Positions 1 to 7,186 of a stretch of 23,300 nucleotides of DNA are shown one piece after another. How positions within the stretch are numbered: position 1 is the first letter of the stretch; each line of letters opens with the position of its first letter. This stretch comes from a virus, in IMG/VR virus record IMGVR_UViG_3300034106_002073, positions 1-23,300 of that record. One strand, written 5' to 3'. The notes under the pieces are model-generated. The model ran no database searches and was not told the origin of the DNA. It saw only the letters and a program-made list of their open reading frames with translations. Position numbers and translations under genes: made by a program.

Positions 1-2
1 AG

Positions 3-1223
3 CGCTGGGACGATTATGTCAGCGGCGCGTATTACTGCAACGCTTGGCAGCCGCGCGAGGACGATGACGACGACGAGGACGACGATCAGGAAGAGCGCGC
101 TCCGATTAATCCTGATGGATATTCTCCTACTTCTGGCATGAAAGCAGAAGCCCAGCGCGGACTCGACTGGCGCAGCGAGTTCGGTCGCGGCGGCACTGAA
201 ATAGGTATTGCTCGAGCACGCGATATCGTGAATGGCAAAAATCTGCCATTCGAAACAGTACAACGAATGGTAAGTTTCTTCGCGCGACATGAAGTCGACA
301 AGCAGGCTGAGGGATTCAGCCAAGGCGAGGATGGATATCCTAGCAATGGTAGAATCGCATGGGCACTGTGGGGAGGAGACGAAGGTAAGCGATGGGCAGA
401 GAATATCTCTGACAACGCAGAACGCAAGGAGAACAAGAATATGGCTATCGAGTATCGGCAGTTCCATACCGAGATTCGGCAGGAAGGCGACGGACATACC
501 TTCGAAGGATATGCCGCTATCTTCGACGCTGAGTCCGAAGGTCTAGCATTCCGCGAAGTGATCCGTCCTGGAGCATTCAGCAAGTCTGTTGCTGCTGCTA
601 ACAGGGGAGAATGGGAAGTGAAGGCACTTCAGGATCACGATCCTAAGTACTTCCTCGGATCAACCAAGACTGGCACGCTCTCGCTTCAGGAAGATGATCG
701 CGGACTTAAGGTTCGCGTATCCCTGAATCCGGAGGTGACGTTCGCATCCGACCTCGCTGCTATGCTGCGACGCGACGGAGCTGCGATGGGTATGTCCTTC
801 GGCTTCAGCGTTCCGTCCAAGGGTGACGGATACAACGACGACGGAGTGCGCGAGCTGACGAATGTGCGACTGCACGAAGTGAGCCTGCTTACAGGACACG
901 AGCCAGCCTACCCTGCTACGGTAGGACTAGGCGCTGTTCGTGCGCTCTCGCAGCGCACTGAGATCGATGCGCAGAAACTTATGCGCGCATTCGACACGCT
1001 GCTTGCTGGGGCTCCGGATGCGGAAGCAGCAGAAACACTAGATCTCGCGATCCGCAAGGTCGCGCCAGATCTGCGTGAAAATGATGATGTTGACAGCCCT
1101 AAAGTGGTTGTCGAAGTCACGCAGGAAACAGGATCGGACGAAGCGATTCGTGCGGTTCCGTTCTCTGTGCGAGAACGCCAACTAGCGCTTGCTAAGTTGG
1201 AAATGAAGCAACCGAATCGCTAG
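3..1223 (+). CDS. Head maturation (prohead) protease with extra N-terminal domain, 5'-partial
   Basis: The frame is open from the left edge to the TAG at 1221, so the true start is probably outside the window. The C-terminal part (from the Met at 441) is an HK97-type prohead protease (S78/U35 family), which cleaves the capsid scaffold domain during head maturation. It has the EGYAAIFD opening strand, the RPGAF motif, His in LQDHDP (residue 66 from Met441), Ser in GMSFGF (residue 119) and the RLHEVSLL strand. Upstream are a very acidic linker (about 67-105) and a segment ending in IAWALWGGDEG. That segment resembles a short domain often linked to actinophage head protease or portal genes. The ATG at 138 has no ribosome site. 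The ATG at 441 has AAGGAG at 426-431, so a shorter protease may also be made. Protease role is confident; start and fusion are uncertain. Confidence 0.85.
   Translation, partial: RWDDYVSGAYYCNAWQPREDDDDDEDDDQEERAPINPDGYSPTSGMKAEAQRGLDWRSEFGRGGTEIGIARARDIVNGKNLPFETVQRMVSFFARHEVDKQAEGFSQGEDGYPSNGRIAWALWGGDEGKRWAENISDNAERKENKNMAIEYRQFHTEIRQEGDGHTFEGYAAIFDAESEGLAFREVIRPGAFSKSVAAANRGEWEVKALQDHDPKYFLGSTKTGTLSLQEDDRGLKVRVSLNPEVTFASDLAAMLRRDGAAMGMSFGFSVPSKGDGYNDDGVRELTNVRLHEVSLLTGHEPAYPATVGLGAVRALSQRTEIDAQKLMRAFDTLLAGAPDAEAAETLDLAIRKVAPDLRENDDVDSPKVVVEVTQETGSDEAIRAVPFSVRERQLALAKLEMKQPNR
426..443 (+). promoter_or_regulatory. Candidate internal ribosome site and start codon of the protease
   Basis: AAGGAG at 426-431 lies nine bases before an in-frame ATG at 441, inside the long protease frame. 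The protein from this ATG would be 260 residues, close to a normal stand-alone prohead protease, and begins just before its first recognisable strand. This could be a real second start, or the remnant of a fusion of two once separate genes. Confidence 0.45.
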
Positions 1224-1301
1224 GGCGCAGCACGAGGGCATTCGCACCACTGCTGGACGTACCACCGAATAGGTTCAAATAGTATAAACAAGGAGATAGA
1301 A

Positions 1302-2483
1302 ATGTCTGAAGTAACTCAGGCGCTCTATAGTCAGTACCGCAACGATTGGGAAGAGGCTAAGTCACTTCTCGCTCGAGCAGCTGATGAGAAGCGCGAATTG
1401 ACCGCAGAGGAGGAGCAGCGCTGGGATGCGTTGAACACCTCGATGTCGTCAAAGAAAACCAAGATCGATCAGGTCGCAGAGGCTGAGGATCGCTCCGAGA
1501 AGATCGGCGCACTCGCTGAACGCGCACTCAAGGTCGAGAAGTCCGTTAAGGCAGACAACGATGCAGACGTACTCCGAGCAATCGCCACTGGCGAGAAGCG
1601 CTCAGGTAAGTTTGAGATTCGTGCACTGGCTAGCGGCTCAGCGACTGTTCCCGTGACGTTCGCAGACTTCGTTGTCGTTGCGCTTTCGCAGGGCAACCCA
1701 GTTTACGAAGGTGCCACCAAGATCCGCACAACCACTGGCGAGAACATCACTGTTCCGCGAGTGACGGCGAATCAGGCGACCACTTTCGTCAGCGAAGGTT
1801 CGACCATCTCGCCTGCTGATCCAACGATCAGCAGCATCACGCTGTATGCAAACAAGATTGCCTCGATGACTCTTCTCAGCAATGAGTTGGTTCGCGATGC
1901 AGGCTTCGATATCACGCGAGTGGTCGGTGAGGCTGCGGGTCGCAGCATCGCTTTCCTCGCTGGTTCGGCATGCACCCTCGGTACTGGTACTGTCCAGCCG
2001 ACGGGATTCATCACCGCAGCGACCAACGCACAGTTGTCGACCGCTACGAAGGCTGGTACGGTTGCGTCCACCTTCTTCGATAGCCTTGACCTCGTGACGT
2101 TGCTCTACGCTCTCGGTCCGGATTACCGAAACGCCAACACGCAGTGGCAGCTCTCGAGTGCTGCTCTTTCGAAGGTTCGGAAGATGCAGGACACGAACGG
2201 CATGCCAGTCTGGGTTCCTGGACTTGCAGCTGGTCAGCCTGATACGCTGCTCGGCTACCGCGTAGTTGAGAATGTTCACATGGCTGCCGTCGCTTCTGCG
2301 TCGAAGTCCGTTGCGATCATTCACGCTCCGTCCTATTACATCCGCGAGCTGCCGATTGAAGTCGCGTCCTCAAGCGAGTACGCCTTCAACGCTGCGCAGA
2401 TTGCCATCCGAACGCTATACGCGCTCGATGGAAACCTGCCAGATCTGACGGCTCAGCGCGTGTTGGTTTCCGCCAACACCTGA
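1302..2483 (+). CDS. Major capsid protein, HK97 fold
   Basis: This 393-residue protein should form the icosahedral head shell. Residues 1-107 are charged and helical, as expected of the delta (internal scaffold) domain that the upstream protease removes. The likely cleavage zone is around RALASGSATVP (107-117). The rest has the usual HK97 order: an N-arm, the E-loop region with TTTGENITVPRVT and FVSEGSTI, the spine-helix segment with SNELVRDAGFD, then the A-domain with GTGTVQPTGF. Length is typical for protease-processed HK97 capsids. The start is fixed by AAGGAGA at 1290-1296, six bases before the ATG. Its place directly after the protease supports the call. Whether subunits are cross-linked as in HK97 cannot be seen. 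Confidence 0.92.
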   Translation: MSEVTQALYSQYRNDWEEAKSLLARAADEKRELTAEEEQRWDALNTSMSSKKTKIDQVAEAEDRSEKIGALAERALKVEKSVKADNDADVLRAIATGEKRSGKFEIRALASGSATVPVTFADFVVVALSQGNPVYEGATKIRTTTGENITVPRVTANQATTFVSEGSTISPADPTISSITLYANKIASMTLLSNELVRDAGFDITRVVGEAAGRSIAFLAGSACTLGTGTVQPTGFITAATNAQLSTATKAGTVASTFFDSLDLVTLLYALGPDYRNANTQWQLSSAALSKVRKMQDTNGMPVWVPGLAAGQPDTLLGYRVVENVHMAAVASASKSVAIIHAPSYYIRELPIEVASSSEYAFNAAQIAIRTLYALDGNLPDLTAQRVLVSANT

Positions 2484-2509
2484 TCCTAGCTAACTAGGGT
2501 AGAGTTGCT

Positions 2510-2541
2510 CCCTGCCGCTAGACTTCGGTCTGGCGGCAGGG
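2510..2541 (+). terminator. 14-bp hairpin with UUCG tetraloop after the capsid gene (terminator-like, no U-tract)
   Basis: The arms CCCTGCCGCTAGAC (2510-2523) and GTCTGGCGGCAGGG (2528-2541) pair over 14 positions with one U-G wobble, closed by the very stable C(UUCG)G loop. No run of T follows, so it is not a standard intrinsic terminator. It could be a partial terminator or a 3'-end stabiliser that raises capsid mRNA relative to downstream genes. The GGCAGGGG part also belongs to the dispersed repeat described elsewhere. Confidence 0.5.
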
Positions 2542-2591
2542 GCACTCGCGTTCAGATATCTCTAACGCTAGTCCAGTGCGTCTGGATACGG
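2510..2591 (+). repeat. Dispersed hairpin-plus-CTAG element, diverged copy
   Basis: The core CTAGTCCAGTGCGT at 2568-2581 is followed by a GGATACGG-like tail. It matches the other three copies except for one missing C and a longer spacer (26 bases) between hairpin and core. It is in the + orientation. Confidence is lower than for the other copies because the spacing differs. Confidence 0.45.
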
Positions 2592-2595
2592 GCTC

Positions 2596-2609
2596 TTTCG
2601 AGCTCGAAA
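2596..2609. promoter_or_regulatory. 14-bp perfect palindrome containing TCGAGCTCGA, operator candidate
   Basis: TTTCGAGCTCGAAA is its own reverse complement. Its central ten bases occur twice more, at 19296-19305 and 19326-19335, both in the other long non-coding region. A shared palindrome limited to non-coding gaps fits a protein-binding site. No binding protein is identified. Confidence 0.4.
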
Positions 2610-2673
2610 TGGTGCTTGCTTTATAAGCAGGTTCGAGGCATGCTGACCGACTCTTCGGTCAAGGGAGGCAAAT

Positions 2674-3906
2674 ATGCGTATTGGTTGGACTTCGAATGCT
2701 CCATGGTCGCCTACGGGATACGGAATGCAGACACAGGAGATTGTACCTAGGCTGGTAGCCGACGGACACAAGGTTGCCATCATGGCTAATTACGGGTTGG
2801 CTGGAACCACGCTTGAGTGGAATGGCGTTCCCGTTATGCAGCAAGGGATGGACGCATACAGCAACGACCTAACGCCAGCGCAGATGGCATGGTGGATGGC
2901 GCAGGATCCGCAGGTTCCTGGACTCGGCATCACGCTCTACGATGTGTGGGTATACAAGTCTCCGCAATGGGACGAGATTCCGATTGCTTCTTGGACTCCG
3001 ATCGATCATAGCGTTGTTCCAGCCGAAGTCAAGGCGTGGTTCGACCGCAAGGGCAAGGGCAAGTGGGCGATCGCGATGAGCCGATTCGGCGAGCATGAAA
3101 TGCTGAAGGCTGGCATCTCTCGCGAGAATCTATTCTACGCTCCGCATTCTTTCAATGACAATATCTTCAAGCCAACGGAAAGCGAGATTCGAAAGGATCT
3201 AAACATTCCGGAGGATGCGCACCTCACGATGATCAACTCCGCGAATAAGGGCATCACGCCTATCCGCAAGTGTTTCCCTGAAATGCTGCTCGCGTGGTCA
3301 ACCTTCGCGAAGTCGAAGCCGAACGCATATCTCTATCTTCACACCGACTTCTTCGGTCTGGCGAATGGCGTCAAACTGGAGCGACTGCTTCAGGCAGTTG
3401 ATGCGCCAGCAGATCGCGTGCGTATCGTGCCGCAGTTCGAGTTTAGGCAAGGGCTGCCGTCTGAAGTATTGGCTCGACTATACACAGCAGCGGACGTACT
3501 ACTGATGACTTCGCGTGGCGAGGGATTCGGCGTGCCAGCTATCGAAGCACAGGCATGCGGCACTCCTGTGATCGTCACAAACTGGACTGCGCAGCCTGAG
3601 CTAGTCGGATCCGGATGGAAAGTCGATGGGCAGCCAGAATGGGACGAAATGCAGACTGGCTGGTGGATGGTTCCGGAAGTTAAGCGCATCATCGCGGCGC
3701 TCGAGGAATCATACGAAATGAAGTCAACTGAACAGGCTAAGGCGGCATCGGAGGCTGCGGTGACGTTCGCGGCTGGATACACCACTACGAAAGTATACGC
3801 AGAACACTGGCATCCTATTCTGAAAGAGCTCGAACAGCGCGTCACTAGCGGATCCGCTACCGCGCTAAACCGAGAGCAGCGCAGGGCAGCCAAGCAAAAG
3901 AAATAA
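2674..3906 (+). CDS. GT4-like glycosyltransferase (GT-B fold) in the head operon
   Basis: At 410 residues this looks like a complete GT-B glycosyltransferase. The N-terminal half opens with RIGWTSNAPWSPTGYG, including a Gly-rich loop as in retaining GT4 enzymes. The C-terminal half contains GEGFGVPAIEAQACGTPVI, with the E-x7-E pair at Glu283 and Glu291 that in GT4 enzymes contacts the nucleotide-sugar donor. The C-terminus ends in a basic NREQRRAAK tail often seen on phage proteins. It sits between the capsid and connector genes, so the most likely targets are virion proteins; glycosylated capsids and tails are known in some actinophages. DNA or host-surface modification is the alternative. 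The start has GGGAGG upstream at 2662-2667. Donor sugar and acceptor cannot be read from sequence. Confidence 0.82.
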   Translation: MRIGWTSNAPWSPTGYGMQTQEIVPRLVADGHKVAIMANYGLAGTTLEWNGVPVMQQGMDAYSNDLTPAQMAWWMAQDPQVPGLGITLYDVWVYKSPQWDEIPIASWTPIDHSVVPAEVKAWFDRKGKGKWAIAMSRFGEHEMLKAGISRENLFYAPHSFNDNIFKPTESEIRKDLNIPEDAHLTMINSANKGITPIRKCFPEMLLAWSTFAKSKPNAYLYLHTDFFGLANGVKLERLLQAVDAPADRVRIVPQFEFRQGLPSEVLARLYTAADVLLMTSRGEGFGVPAIEAQACGTPVIVTNWTAQPELVGSGWKVDGQPEWDEMQTGWWMVPEVKRIIAALEESYEMKSTEQAKAASEAAVTFAAGYTTTKVYAEHWHPILKELEQRVTSGSATALNREQRRAAKQKK

Positions 3907-3915
3907 GGAGCTGCG

Positions 3916-4515
3916 ATGGCGATTACTAACGGATACACGACTGGGTCAGCTGTGAAGGCTGCGCTTGGTATCATCGATTCGGATTCCGATTCACAACTCG
4001 ACCTAGTGATCGAGTCCGTATCGCGCTTGATCGATGACTACACAGGACGCTTCTTCTATAACGCTGGTACCGTGACGGCATATTACGAGGCTGACGAATA
4101 CCTCACATTGCCGATTGACGACTTCGTAAGCGTGTCCTCACTGACCGCCGACGATGACGCGAACGGCAATTACGAAACTACTTGGGGAACCGCAGATTAT
4201 GCCCTCATGCCGTACAATGCTGCCACAACAGGTCGACCGTACAATATGATTCAGGCTACAACATGGGGAGCGCGCACCTTCCCGATCACCGTCACGAGAG
4301 GCGTGAAGGTAGTTGGCGTGCGTGGCTGGTCGAGCGTGCCTAAGCCTGTTGAGGTAGCAGCCATTATCCAGAGCGGCAGGATCTTCAACCGAAGGAATAC
4401 TCCGTTCGGAATCGCGGGATCGCCTGAGGTTGGGCAAATGCGCTTACTCGCGCGATTGGATCCGGACGTGGAGCAAATGCTGCGCGCATATCGCGTGCCT
4501 CCGCAGGCTGTTTAA
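3916..4515 (+). CDS. Head-tail connector (adaptor), gp6-like
   Basis: This 199-residue protein begins with a helical segment typical of HK97 gp6/gp15-like adaptors: a short TTGSAVKAALGI helix, then LDLVIESVSRLIDDYTGRFF. A beta-rich middle follows, with YYEADEYLTLPIDDFVSVSSLT. The C-terminal helices probably contact the portal ring. Adaptors sit under the portal and open the site where the tail joins. AAGGAG overlaps the stop of the glycosyltransferase (3904-3909), seven bases before the ATG. The next gene starts on its last base (TAATG), so they are translationally coupled. The role is assigned from fold pattern and gene order. Confidence 0.75.
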   Translation: MAITNGYTTGSAVKAALGIIDSDSDSQLDLVIESVSRLIDDYTGRFFYNAGTVTAYYEADEYLTLPIDDFVSVSSLTADDDANGNYETTWGTADYALMPYNAATTGRPYNMIQATTWGARTFPITVTRGVKVVGVRGWSSVPKPVEVAAIIQSGRIFNRRNTPFGIAGSPEVGQMRLLARLDPDVEQMLRAYRVPPQAV

Positions 4516-4961
4516 TGGATACATATGCAGTAGGTACAGCACTCGCGGCAAGATTCTCCGGAATCACGCCACCAACAGGATACGATCCGATCAAGCAGTC
4601 CACAGTATTCATGCCAGATGCGATCTCGACCTTCCCTGCTGTCGTGATTATGCCACCAGATTCTACGCTTTCCTATATGATGAACAAGCAGATTGACGAG
4701 CTGTACACATTCACCGTACGCTTCATCATTCCGCGCTCGGCAGGTTTGGATCGTGGCATGAAGGCACTCTACACTTGGCGCGACCATCTCGTGAAGGCAG
4801 CGGTAGGCAATCAGAATCTCGACGTGAGTGGCGTGTATTCTTGCATGGTTGTCGGCGTGACTATGGGCGACGTAGCCTACGGAGGCGAGGAGGATCTGCT
4901 AGCTGTGGATCTCCGCACCGAAGTGCGTGCGCGATCCGTCGTTTCGGATATCGCACCCTGA
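4515..4961 (+). CDS. Probable tail terminator / neck protein
   Basis: This 148-residue protein has the alternating pattern of small tail-terminator proteins (lambda gpU-like): an N-terminal helix, FPAVVIMPPDS, then a strand-rich middle with YTFTVRFIIPRS. A helix LYTWRDHLVKAAVG and C-terminal strands follow. Such proteins cap the tail tube and join it to the neck. It overlaps both neighbours by one base (TAATG at 4513, TGATG at 4959), placing it firmly in the neck operon. A head-closure role is possible, since no separate stopper gene is evident. Confidence 0.6.
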   Translation: MDTYAVGTALAARFSGITPPTGYDPIKQSTVFMPDAISTFPAVVIMPPDSTLSYMMNKQIDELYTFTVRFIIPRSAGLDRGMKALYTWRDHLVKAAVGNQNLDVSGVYSCMVVGVTMGDVAYGGEEDLLAVDLRTEVRARSVVSDIAP

Positions 4962-5482
4962 TGGCTGAGCGCGAGTTCATCCAGATTAATCTTACGCCAA
5001 GCACGCTGGTCGATAAAATGGAAAAGAATCTTGGCGATAAAGCGATAAACACATTCCTAGTCAAACTCACAGGAAAAATGGCGGCACAAACTCGCGATCG
5101 CATGCGTGCTAACTATCGCGCTGCTGGTATCGGAATCCGACATCCATCTGATGGTCTTTATGCTGCGATTCGGCAAAAGCGCATTCGTAGACAATACAGC
5201 GAGATCGGTTATTTCATCGCTCCGCTGAGCAAGACGCGACTCATCCGACGCGCATTCCGCAGGGATATCCGTCAAGTTGTGTCTTGGGGAGCGCATCGGC
5301 ATCTTATCGAGTTTGGGCACAAGATTGTTACTTCGTCAAGGAGAGATACTGGAAAACGAGCGAGAGCATTCCCGTTCATTCGTCCAGCGTTCGATTGGGC
5401 GCAGCGACAGATCGATGTACAGTTGGGTCCACAGCTGCAGAAGTTCATTGACGGACAGCCAGCTGTGACACCAGAGAAATAG
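4961..5482 (+). CDS. HK97 gp10-like neck/tail completion protein
   Basis: This 173-residue protein starts at the ATG overlapping the previous stop. The frame is open further upstream, but that part is the shadow of the preceding gene. The basic N-terminal helical region contains KAINTFLVKLTGKMAAQTRDRM. A SWGAHRHLIEFGHK segment follows and the end is FIRPAFDWAQRQIDVQL. The (H/Y)..LIEFG and PFIRPAFD pattern is the usual signature of the HK97 gp10-like family, found between connector and tail tube genes. It probably helps complete the neck or tail end. Confidence 0.72.
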   Translation: MAEREFIQINLTPSTLVDKMEKNLGDKAINTFLVKLTGKMAAQTRDRMRANYRAAGIGIRHPSDGLYAAIRQKRIRRQYSEIGYFIAPLSKTRLIRRAFRRDIRQVVSWGAHRHLIEFGHKIVTSSRRDTGKRARAFPFIRPAFDWAQRQIDVQLGPQLQKFIDGQPAVTPEK

Positions 5483-5489
5483 GAGACAT

Positions 5490-5687
5490 ATGCAAGACAC
5501 AAAGAGCAATGAACGGCTAGTCAAGATCGCGCCTGTTCCGGGAATGTTTATTCCGGGAATCGAGGCGGCGATTGCCGAAGTAACACGTGACGAAGCAGAC
5601 AGGCGCATCGCGACTGGCGCGTTCGTCGAAGTAGTTGATAAGCCAACAGCACCAGCTGCGGCGAAGCAAGCAGAAGATAAGGAGTAA
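5490..5687 (+). CDS. Small neck-region protein of unknown function
   Basis: This 65-residue protein reads as a short beta-rich core (LVKIAPVPGMFIPGIEAAIAE) followed by DEADRRIATGAFVEVV and a charged Ala/Lys tail. Small proteins with the idea 'expand, then a residue range where A/G-x-F-V-E appears' are common between neck and tail tube genes in siphoviruses, but I cannot name the family. AGGAG overlaps the preceding stop (5481-5485), four bases before the ATG. The stop is three bases before the tail tube start. It is translated as part of the neck/tail operon; function unknown. Confidence 0.65.
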   Translation: MQDTKSNERLVKIAPVPGMFIPGIEAAIAEVTRDEADRRIATGAFVEVVDKPTAPAAAKQAEDKE

Positions 5688-5690
5688 TAG

Positions 5691-6680
5691 ATGGCTACTC
5701 GCGTACTTCAGAGAGTTCAAGGAGCATTGGAGTCAACTGCTGGCACATTCGCCAATGCTACACGCAAACTATACGGATCAGAAATCACGCACGAGCGAAC
5801 GATTGCATCGATTCGTCCGGATTATCTCGACGGAACATACAACCAGAGCCGAGCAGTCTACGAGGGTATCGAGACGAACGCATTCTCGGTGACTGGTCCA
5901 TTCGCATTCAATCAGGGTGTATTCTGGCTGAACGCTGCTGTCGGCAGCTCTACTGCCGTAGGCGCTTCGGCTCCGTACACTTGGACATTCAACGCTGCAT
6001 CCACCGCTGACACGACCCGATCGTTCTCGCTCGAGTACGCTTGGGCGGATGGCGGTGCAGGCATTCCTGCTTCGTTCCGTATTGCGGGCAACAAGGTGAA
6101 CGCGCTCACGATCAGCTGGGCTAAAGACGATGTAGTCACGTTCGAGGCTGGTATCGTATCATTCAAGGGAATGACGCAAGGCACTGCGCTTAGCGCAAGT
6201 GTGAGCGATACGGTCGAACAGCATGCGGTTGGAGCCAACAGCATCGTTTATATCGATGCTTCTGCTGGCACGATCGGCACGACCGCTGACAGCAATGTCG
6301 CGCTCGCTTCGCTTGCGATCACCAATGGTTTCGCAACGCGATACGGTCTTGACGGCACGCTTGTTGGCGCAGCACTGGATCGCTCCGCTAAGACGGAAGC
6401 AGTCCTCACGCTGACGCGACACTTCCAGAATGACAGCGAGCTCGACGCTTGGGAAGCGAAGGATCTGCGAAAGATTCGTATCGTTACCACAGGAGCGACG
6501 CTCGGTGCTGGAAACTATGAAATGACTGTCGACTTCTACGGCGTGATTGACGAAATCACCCAGACGGATGTTGATGGCAATGTAGCTCAGGAAATCACGC
6601 TCCGTCCATACGTGGATGGAAGCACCGTGACTGTGCCGTTCTCAGTAGTTCTGAAGAACAATCAAAGCACTATCTCCTGA
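5691..6680 (+). CDS. Major tail tube protein
   Basis: At 329 residues this is beta-rich with few charged helices. Typical elements are the N-terminal VQGALESTAGTFANATRKLYG, a central FSLEYAWADGG strand pair with FRIAGNKVNALTISWAKDDVVTFEAG, and an ending EITLRPYVDGSTVTVPFSVVL. This is the pattern of siphoviral tail tube subunits, and it lies directly before the frameshifted chaperone pair and the tape measure. AAGGAG at 5678-5683 precedes the ATG. A second beta domain may explain the extra length compared with small tail tubes. Polymerises into the tail tube around the tape measure. Confidence 0.82.
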   Translation: MATRVLQRVQGALESTAGTFANATRKLYGSEITHERTIASIRPDYLDGTYNQSRAVYEGIETNAFSVTGPFAFNQGVFWLNAAVGSSTAVGASAPYTWTFNAASTADTTRSFSLEYAWADGGAGIPASFRIAGNKVNALTISWAKDDVVTFEAGIVSFKGMTQGTALSASVSDTVEQHAVGANSIVYIDASAGTIGTTADSNVALASLAITNGFATRYGLDGTLVGAALDRSAKTEAVLTLTRHFQNDSELDAWEAKDLRKIRIVTTGATLGAGNYEMTVDFYGVIDEITQTDVDGNVAQEITLRPYVDGSTVTVPFSVVLKNNQSTIS

Positions 6681-6698
6681 TAGAGAATAGGAGGCATC

Positions 6699-6992
6699 AT
6701 GAGAAACTTTGAAGTAAAGATTGGCGAGCTGGCGTTCACTATGCGTGCGATGTCGGCTCGCCAATTCATCCAGGTACAGCGCGGAGAAATCGATGAAGCA
6801 GGGCTTATCGAACTGCTCGCTGCTTCTGCAGTAAATCATCCATTCGGTGAAGGCGCAGACGCATTCCTGGACGGATGCGATGTGGATACAGCACTAGCAC
6901 TACTTAAAGGTTGGGCTGCGCAACAGACGGAAATCGCGAACCCAAAAGCGAACGCCAGCAACTCTCCAGAGCTCTCGCAGCCGCAAGCCTAA
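6699..6992 (+). CDS. Tail assembly chaperone, short form (gpG-like)
   Basis: This 97-residue protein is the frame-0 product of the tail-chaperone pair. It begins MRNFEVKIGELAFTMRAMSARQF and has the short alpha-rich build usual for lambda gpG analogues. These coat the tape measure during tail assembly and are not in the virion. AGGAGG at 6689-6694 is five bases before the ATG. Its last third overlaps the second frame (6911-7186), and the overlap contains the slip sequence at 6941-6947. Position between tail tube and tape measure is the standard one. Confidence 0.85.
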   Translation: MRNFEVKIGELAFTMRAMSARQFIQVQRGEIDEAGLIELLAASAVNHPFGEGADAFLDGCDVDTALALLKGWAAQQTEIANPKANASNSPELSQPQA

Positions 6993-7186
6993 ACTCTGGC
7001 AAGCCACAACGCGTAACTATGAACTACGCGCTCGAGGCGCTGGCGAGAAGGTGGCACATTCCACCATGGGAACTAGAAAATGCATCTAGCCCTGAATGGA
7101 TTATTCTTGGGCTATATTACCAAAAAATAGAAGCAGAGGCACAGGCTTCTAGCATGAAATCGGCAAGGAGTAAGAGTGGCAGATAA
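6699..7186 (+). CDS. Tail assembly chaperone, frameshifted long form (gpGT-like)
   Basis: A -1 slip at 6941-6947 would join residues 1-83 of the short form (ending NPK) to the downstream frame that continues SERQQLSRALAAAS and ends at the TAA at 7184. The fused protein would be 162 residues. The T-part has the usual helical signature near its start, NYALEALARRWHIPPWELENASSPEWI, which in lambda gpGT contacts the tail tube subunit. The downstream frame has no good start of its own in the overlap. The tape measure start (7176) lies inside its last codons. The coordinates are the span; the frame changes at the slip site. Confidence 0.8.
6941..6947 (+). promoter_or_regulatory. Programmed -1 frameshift site CCCAAAA
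   Basis: The heptamer fits X XXY YYZ with frame-0 codons CCA and AAA, and re-pairs as CCC and AAA after slipping back one base. It lies inside the overlap of the two chaperone frames and joins them in the -1 direction. A CGCGTA/TACGCG hairpin lies some 65 bases downstream, too far to count as a clear stimulator. Confidence 0.82.

Larger units (their letters stand above)
2484..2673 (+). other. Structured intergenic region between capsid and glycosyltransferase genes
   Basis: There is no convincing gene in these 190 bases. They hold a small CCTAG/CTAGG hairpin (2485-2498), a strong UUCG hairpin (2510-2541), the repeat core at 2568-2591, a perfect 14-bp palindrome (2596-2609), a TGACCGA/TCGGTCA hairpin near 2643-2660 and the next ribosome site. 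This density of structure is unlike the tightly packed neighbours and suggests transcript processing, attenuation or a regulatory site. Confidence 0.6.

Noticed and set aside
86-583. Long open frame on the - strand opposite the protease gene
   Set aside because: It lies wholly opposite a clear gene, has no ribosome site, and its composition follows the other strand.
1271-1290. Promoter candidate TATAAA before the capsid gene
   Set aside because: No matching -35 box at 16-18 bases; only a single TATAAA in an A-rich stretch before a ribosome site.
1638-2324. 228-residue - strand frame inside the capsid gene
   Set aside because: Shadow of a highly conserved gene, no start signal, and no recognisable protein pattern.
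2613-2640. tRNA-like loop with TGCTT/AAGCA stem and GTTCGAG
   Set aside because: The supposed T-arm overlaps the anticodon stem, position 33 is not T, and there is no acceptor stem.
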